Assembly: GCA_023333565.1 (NCBI GenBank)
Contig: JAJKFH010000948.1
Span: forward strand, 806,001-870,000
Origin: Puffinus mauretanicus
Taxonomy: Eukaryota; Chordata; Aves; Procellariiformes; Procellariidae
Length of the DNA: 64,000 nucleotides
Reading direction: 5' to 3'
Below are positions 61,375 through 64,000 of this stretch, piece by piece. Each line of letters starts with the position of its first letter. Within the stretch, counting starts at the first letter, position 1. Made by a program: the position numbers and the translations under genes. Under the pieces are notes generated by a model. It saw only the letters and a program-made list of their open reading frames with translations, did no database searches and was not told where the DNA came from.

Positions 61375-62761
61375 GATCAAGTATGAAGAAGCATATAGGG
61401 TAAAAAGCATCAAAATATAGTCCATTTTAAGTTTGACTCCTGTCCAGCAATAGTTTTTTGTTTTCTTCAGTAGACAACATGAAAGATAATCACTTTGTCT
61501 TTCTATCTAGTGAAAATAAGGGGTAATACCTATCAAACAATTGCCATGGAAGTATGTTTCAAGAAATGTTTATTTCCACTAGAACTGAAAAATGAAGTGA
61601 ATACCAATGTGACTCTCTTCTGCCTAGGGGTTGTCCTTCAAATATTTTACCATTTTTCCCCCTGTGATTACTCATTGCAGATGACTGGAAACGGGTATAT
61701 TATTTAATCAAAGTAATAGCAGTAGCTACTATCACACCTTTTGAACATTCAATCGAAAGCCTTGTGGCATGTCTACAGTTTACATGTGCACACAGCTCCA
61801 GAGACCTGAGTTATTTGATTGATGCCTGAGGCCTGGTATCTTAGGAAGTTAGACATAGGAAGAAGACAGAACAGGAACACCAAGAGACAAATTATTTACA
61901 GTTTTTCTCTCTCAAGTTTGTTTTGTTTTGTTTGTTTGGGTTTTTTTCATTCTAAAAAATACTGTTTAACTCCTTTAGGTCATATTTCTTTTTAGAAAAA
62001 AAGTTTATGAGTTGTAAAGGTCCTAGTCATTTTGCCTTGAGATGGGCCACAAGATCTCTTATTCCCACATTCAAGCAAAGACATGTAAAATAAATACAAA
62101 TCCTGATGCTGTGTGTGAATTCCAATGCCACAGCCCGAAGTATGATGGTAATTTCTGTAATTTGTGTAAAAACGTCTCAGCTGTGAACTTGCCAGCTCAG
62201 GTGCTTCCAGCTGTGCTGCTGCTGTGGCACAAAGTGCAGTGCAAGCTGCAAACTCTCCAAATTTGGGTAAATACTTCAGACTAAACTGCACCCATGCCTT
62301 GGTGCTATGGCTGCAGGACTAACAACACCCAGTGCAGACAGTGCAAAGCTAGTTTCCAATTTCTGCATTAGGTGCATTCATATCTTTTATTACTGCATAG
62401 ACATACTCTAGGGCGTTGCACCCTACATGTAGTCTGTACAAGCTAAAACAGAGAACATCAAACTAAGCTTCATTATGTCTGCTGGTTTGGTTTTGCTTTT
62501 ACTTGTGTTTTAGACATTTAATTCCATATAAAATAAGCTGCTGTGGCAGGTTGTCTCTGGTTTACAAGGTTGAAGTTAAAAATAATCATCATGAGATAGC
62601 TGAAATGAGATCCCTGCATAAACCTGTGAACACCGGAAAAAAAAATGTGTTTATTAAAAGACTGGATCCACTTATTTCTCTAAAACCTGTGATGCCTTGT
62701 GCACCATCCTACTCTTCTCTCCCCGTCAGTGCTGAAGGTCCAGATCGTCATCCAGGGAAAC
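61375..62761. other. Non-coding stretch, nothing recognised
   Basis: Unassigned AT-rich DNA with a T/G-rich simple run near 61919-61948. No gene or repeat family is recognised. Confidence 0.4.
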
Positions 62762-62881
62762 GATGTACTATTTCTGTAACATACTTTTTTCTTCTACCTT
62801 TGATGACTTAGTTCTTTGCTCAATACCTGTTATTAAAAAAAAAAAAACCTAGGGAAGATTGAGATGATTCAGTCAAAGTGC
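62762..62881 (+). repeat. Uninterrupted copy of the 120-bp flank repeat (empty site)
   Basis: Matches 54606-54666 plus 61317-61374 continuously, with a single GCTCA (62818-62822) where the provirus has two copies. Identity is about 95% by eye. Outside these limits the two loci are unrelated. No transposon signature was found at its edges. Confidence 0.9.
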
Positions 62882-64000
62882 TTTGCTGCTGAACTTTACT
62901 TGCTGGAGATGACTACTTTATACTGGGTTCTGTGAAACACATATTTTTCAAATGTCACTGATAAAATGACCTATTTCTGTTCTGCCAAAACCTTTATTGT
63001 CTTTAGACTTCTTTATTAGTTTATTTTTTCTGTTTGACCTTCAGTATATAGATTGCTAGGAATGCAGAGTAAAAGGAAAGACCTCTTCTATCACTATCCA
63101 TCCCACATCTTTCTTTAAGGGAGGAAAACAGGTTGATCTCAATTGTTATGCTTGTATTTTTGTTAACTCTGATAAAGCCCAATATGCAGGCTGTGCTCAT
63201 TCATGCTCTGCGAAAGGAACAAGTTTTCTTGATTGATCCCTTTATCTGACTGTAAGGCACAAAAGAAAGTATTTCAGTCTGCAGCTACCTAACCATTGCA
63301 ATTTAGATTCGGAGTGCACATTACATTTTAGAAATATATTATTCACTATGTCACCTTGAAATAACACTGCACATGCAGTGTTATCAAACACTCTCTTTTA
63401 AAAGATTTGCATGGCGGTTTTTCTCCACATTCCACATGTTCCCAGTGCACATCTTTTCTGTGATGTTCCTTCCTATGCCCTTTCTCATGTTCATTTTTTA
63501 GCTCCGTGCAGATAGTGTTAACTATATTCTGTTAACTTTGCATGGTGATTCAGTGGAATCCTGTAATAATGAAATGCTCTAGATACATGAAAGGTAATTA
63601 ATATTTCTGTAGCAGCACCAAAATAATAAGATGCAATGCATATGAGGCGGCTTATGACAATGAGTTCTCATGCTCTTACTCTCTTTACATTGGTTTTTCT
63701 GTCCCCCTTGCACTCTGGTGCCATCTGTTATGGCTTATTAAAATTTAGTTCCTATAGGTGCTACATTACTAACAACTCCCTAATATAGTCTACTGTTGTT
63801 TTCATACCATCTTTTTCATTCCAGATATTTCAGCTCTTGCTCCCTAACGTTTCATAGTGCCTTTCTGTGAACTTTCTTTGTGTCCTCTAGCATTACAGTT
63901 TTCAGCAAAACAGTCATCGACTATCTTCATTCTATTCTTGATAAGAGAATATCTTTTGTTATAATCCAGCATAGACCTTTCTCTTCGCTAACTGAAGGCC
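62882..64000. other. Non-coding stretch, nothing recognised
   Basis: AT-rich unassigned DNA. It contains a 24-bp palindrome at 63361-63384 and no gene that I can support. Confidence 0.4.
63361..63384. repeat. 24-bp near-perfect palindrome
   Basis: ATAACACTGCA and TGCAGTGTTAT are exact reverse complements separated by two bases. It could be the centre of a worn palindromic transposon or a dimeric protein-binding site. Neither is supported by the flanks. Confidence 0.6.

Overview
This window looks like bird nuclear DNA. It is AT-rich, intron-like or intergenic sequence with very few coding signals. It carries CR1 LINEs whose 3' ends finish in the avian-type ATTCTATG octamer repeat, and LTR elements related to the class III (ERV-L-like) retroviruses common in birds. 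The species cannot be named from this sequence. No bacterial-type genes, operons, CRISPR arrays, rRNA or tRNA genes were seen.

Layout. At the left end (1-2.6 kb) there is one candidate host terminal coding exon (1263-1430, + strand) behind a strong polypyrimidine tract and AG acceptor, followed by an AT-rich 3'-UTR-like tail. I do not recognise the protein. From 2.6 to 32 kb the DNA is mostly unassigned non-coding sequence with scattered repeats: an LTR fragment at 2.6 kb, a CpG-rich patch at 13.2-13.7 kb, a very old CR1/L3-type LINE at 15 kb, and CR1 3' ends at 17.1, 20.1 and 25.5 kb. A solo LTR sits at 32.0-32.6 kb. A nearly complete CR1 ORF2 broken by a few frameshifts occupies 33.8-36.8 kb, and a second solo LTR is at 44.2-44.8 kb. 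Small CR1 scraps lie at 45.7 and 50.6 kb.

The main feature is a full-length minus-strand endogenous retrovirus at 54,667-61,316. It has two 426-bp LTRs that differ at about 13 bases and 2 one-base indels, a 5-bp target duplication (GCTCA), a tRNA-Lys1,2-type primer site, gag, pol (protease, reverse transcriptase, RNase H, integrase), a polypurine tract, and no recognisable env or dUTPase. Gag and pol share one frame and are separated by a UAG stop followed by a perfect 6-bp hairpin, which looks like a stop-codon readthrough arrangement. The Gag is odd: its N-terminus is a multi-pass hydrophobic domain joined to a 12-unit Thr-rich decapeptide repeat before the capsid-like part. One further in-frame TGA breaks gag, and the protease active-site triplet reads DTS instead of DTG, so this copy is probably defective.

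A 120-bp copy of the sequence flanking the provirus, without the provirus, occurs 1.4 kb to its right (62,762-62,881). It acts as an in-window empty site and independently confirms the insertion boundaries.

The retroviral genes would work together as a copy-and-paste element: LTR promoter, Gag particle, Pol enzymes. The CR1 and solo LTRs are inert remnants. I did not find an undescribed host system. The best candidate for novelty is the membrane-anchored Gag architecture.
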